Shown here piece by piece: positions 45,025-45,384 of a DNA stretch of 45,384 bases. Each line of letters starts with the position of its first letter. Position 1 is the first letter of the stretch. The stretch comes from Flavobacteriales bacterium (lineage in GTDB: Bacteria; Bacteroidota; Bacteroidia; Flavobacteriales_E; Vicingaceae): positions 1-45,384 of the forward strand of contig JADYZM010000052.1 in assembly GCA_020853105.1 (NCBI GenBank), written 5' to 3'. The translations under genes were made by a program, and so were the position numbers. The notes under the pieces were generated by a model. It was given only the letters and a program-made list of their open reading frames with translations. It made no database searches and had not been told where the DNA came from.

Positions 45025-45384
45025 AGTCAATATTTTGATATATTATATGTTAAAAAATAACACAGTCAAAAGTAGTTATTTTTTCGATTAATCCTATGTT
45101 TTACTCCATGAAATAGCCAACTAAAGCATTATTTAAGTATAAATACTTAGTTATTTATTAAGGATGAAGTTACTTTCTTTCAATATTTAGATATTGAATT
45201 TTTCCCGAATGAATTTGCAAGAAATAAAACTGGTTGCAAAAAAAAGTCAAGATGAGCGAGGGCAAAAAAGCAAGTGTTTGGCAAGCGAAGCGTGAGCCTG
45301 CGTGTTGGGGCTTGCCAAACTCTTGCTTTGTGTGAGGACTTTTCATAACCGTTTTCTTTTCTTTCTGTGAATGTGTGGTAACGG
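45025..45384. other. Gene-free end of the window with hairpin and cassette boundary
   Basis: No coding region is visible. On the minus strand TACTTTTG (plus 45067-45074) fits the -7 element and may drive the barrel-protein gene. A small palindrome AAGTATAAATACTT lies near 45136. A 20-bp inverted repeat with one mismatch (45267-45286 with 45310-45329) forms a strong hairpin, with outer AAAAGTC/GACTTTT pairing. The last bases AATGTGTGGTAAC (45370-45382) pair with 41378-41390 and appear to start a third attC-like junction cut off by the window. Confidence 0.55.
45267..45329. repeat. 20-bp inverted repeat near the window end
   Basis: AAAGCAAGTGTTTGGCAAGC (45267-45286) pairs with 45310-45329 at 19 of 20 positions around a 23-nt GC-rich loop. 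It lies between the barrel-protein gene and the next cassette boundary. It may be a small non-coding structure, a remnant of another junction hairpin (TAACCG follows at 45346-45351) or a miniature repeat. Confidence 0.7.

Overview
The window looks like a chromosomal segment of a member of the Bacteroidota, probably a flavobacterium-like or related aquatic or soil lineage. The evidence is AT-rich DNA, almost no Shine-Dalgarno sequences, Bacteroidota-type promoters (TTG/TTTG, about 20 nt, TAnnTTTG), type IX secretion genes (porZ, sprE/porW and a cargo protein with a type-B C-terminal sorting domain), a bactofilin, GSCFA and DUF4292 genes, and an atpBEFHAG cluster without atpDC.

Layout. 1-446 is AT-rich and has no gene. 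447-6639 is a probable signalling operon: a secreted MORN/YwqK-repeat protein, a seven-PAS plus GAF histidine kinase and a LytTR response regulator. 6678-9791 holds an agmatinase-like ureohydrolase and a von Willebrand factor A surface protein. 10036-13590 is a SprB/PKD-repeat surface protein, followed by a bidirectional terminator and tRNA-Arg(TCG) on the minus strand. 13760-17603 carries porZ, recO and a crotonase. 17647-25481 is an envelope and housekeeping block: flippase, dut, sugar nucleotidyltransferase, TPR lipoprotein, DUF4292 lipoprotein, EnvC-like protein and GSCFA protein. 25608-28178 is sprE/porW. 28220-34382 runs bactofilin, atpZ, a small membrane protein and atpB-E-F-H-A-G, ending in a strong terminator. 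34532-36319 is a second secreted MORN/YwqK protein.

From about 36350 the character changes to an accessory island. It opens with the 3' end of a group II intron (domains V and VI only, no reverse transcriptase). Next is a convergent restriction-modification pair: a zinc-finger HNH endonuclease and an 889-aa fused double DNA methyltransferase. Then comes a small YdjM-like membrane protein, then a TPR-SpoIIE phosphatase, a glycine-zipper protein of unknown function and an outer-membrane barrel protein.

The main discovery candidate is how this island is divided. It splits into three units, each bounded by its own private inverted pair beginning GTTR (about 36439/40466, 40586/41149 and 41378/45382). 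The units are separated by long imperfect hairpins that begin TAAC and end GTTA. This is the geometry expected of integron gene cassettes joined by attC sites. No integrase is visible, so the array resembles a cluster of attC sites lacking an integrase. The intron remnant ends exactly at the first cassette boundary and is antisense to the array direction, as group IIC-attC introns are. All of this is read by eye; covariance-model and comparative searches would decide it.
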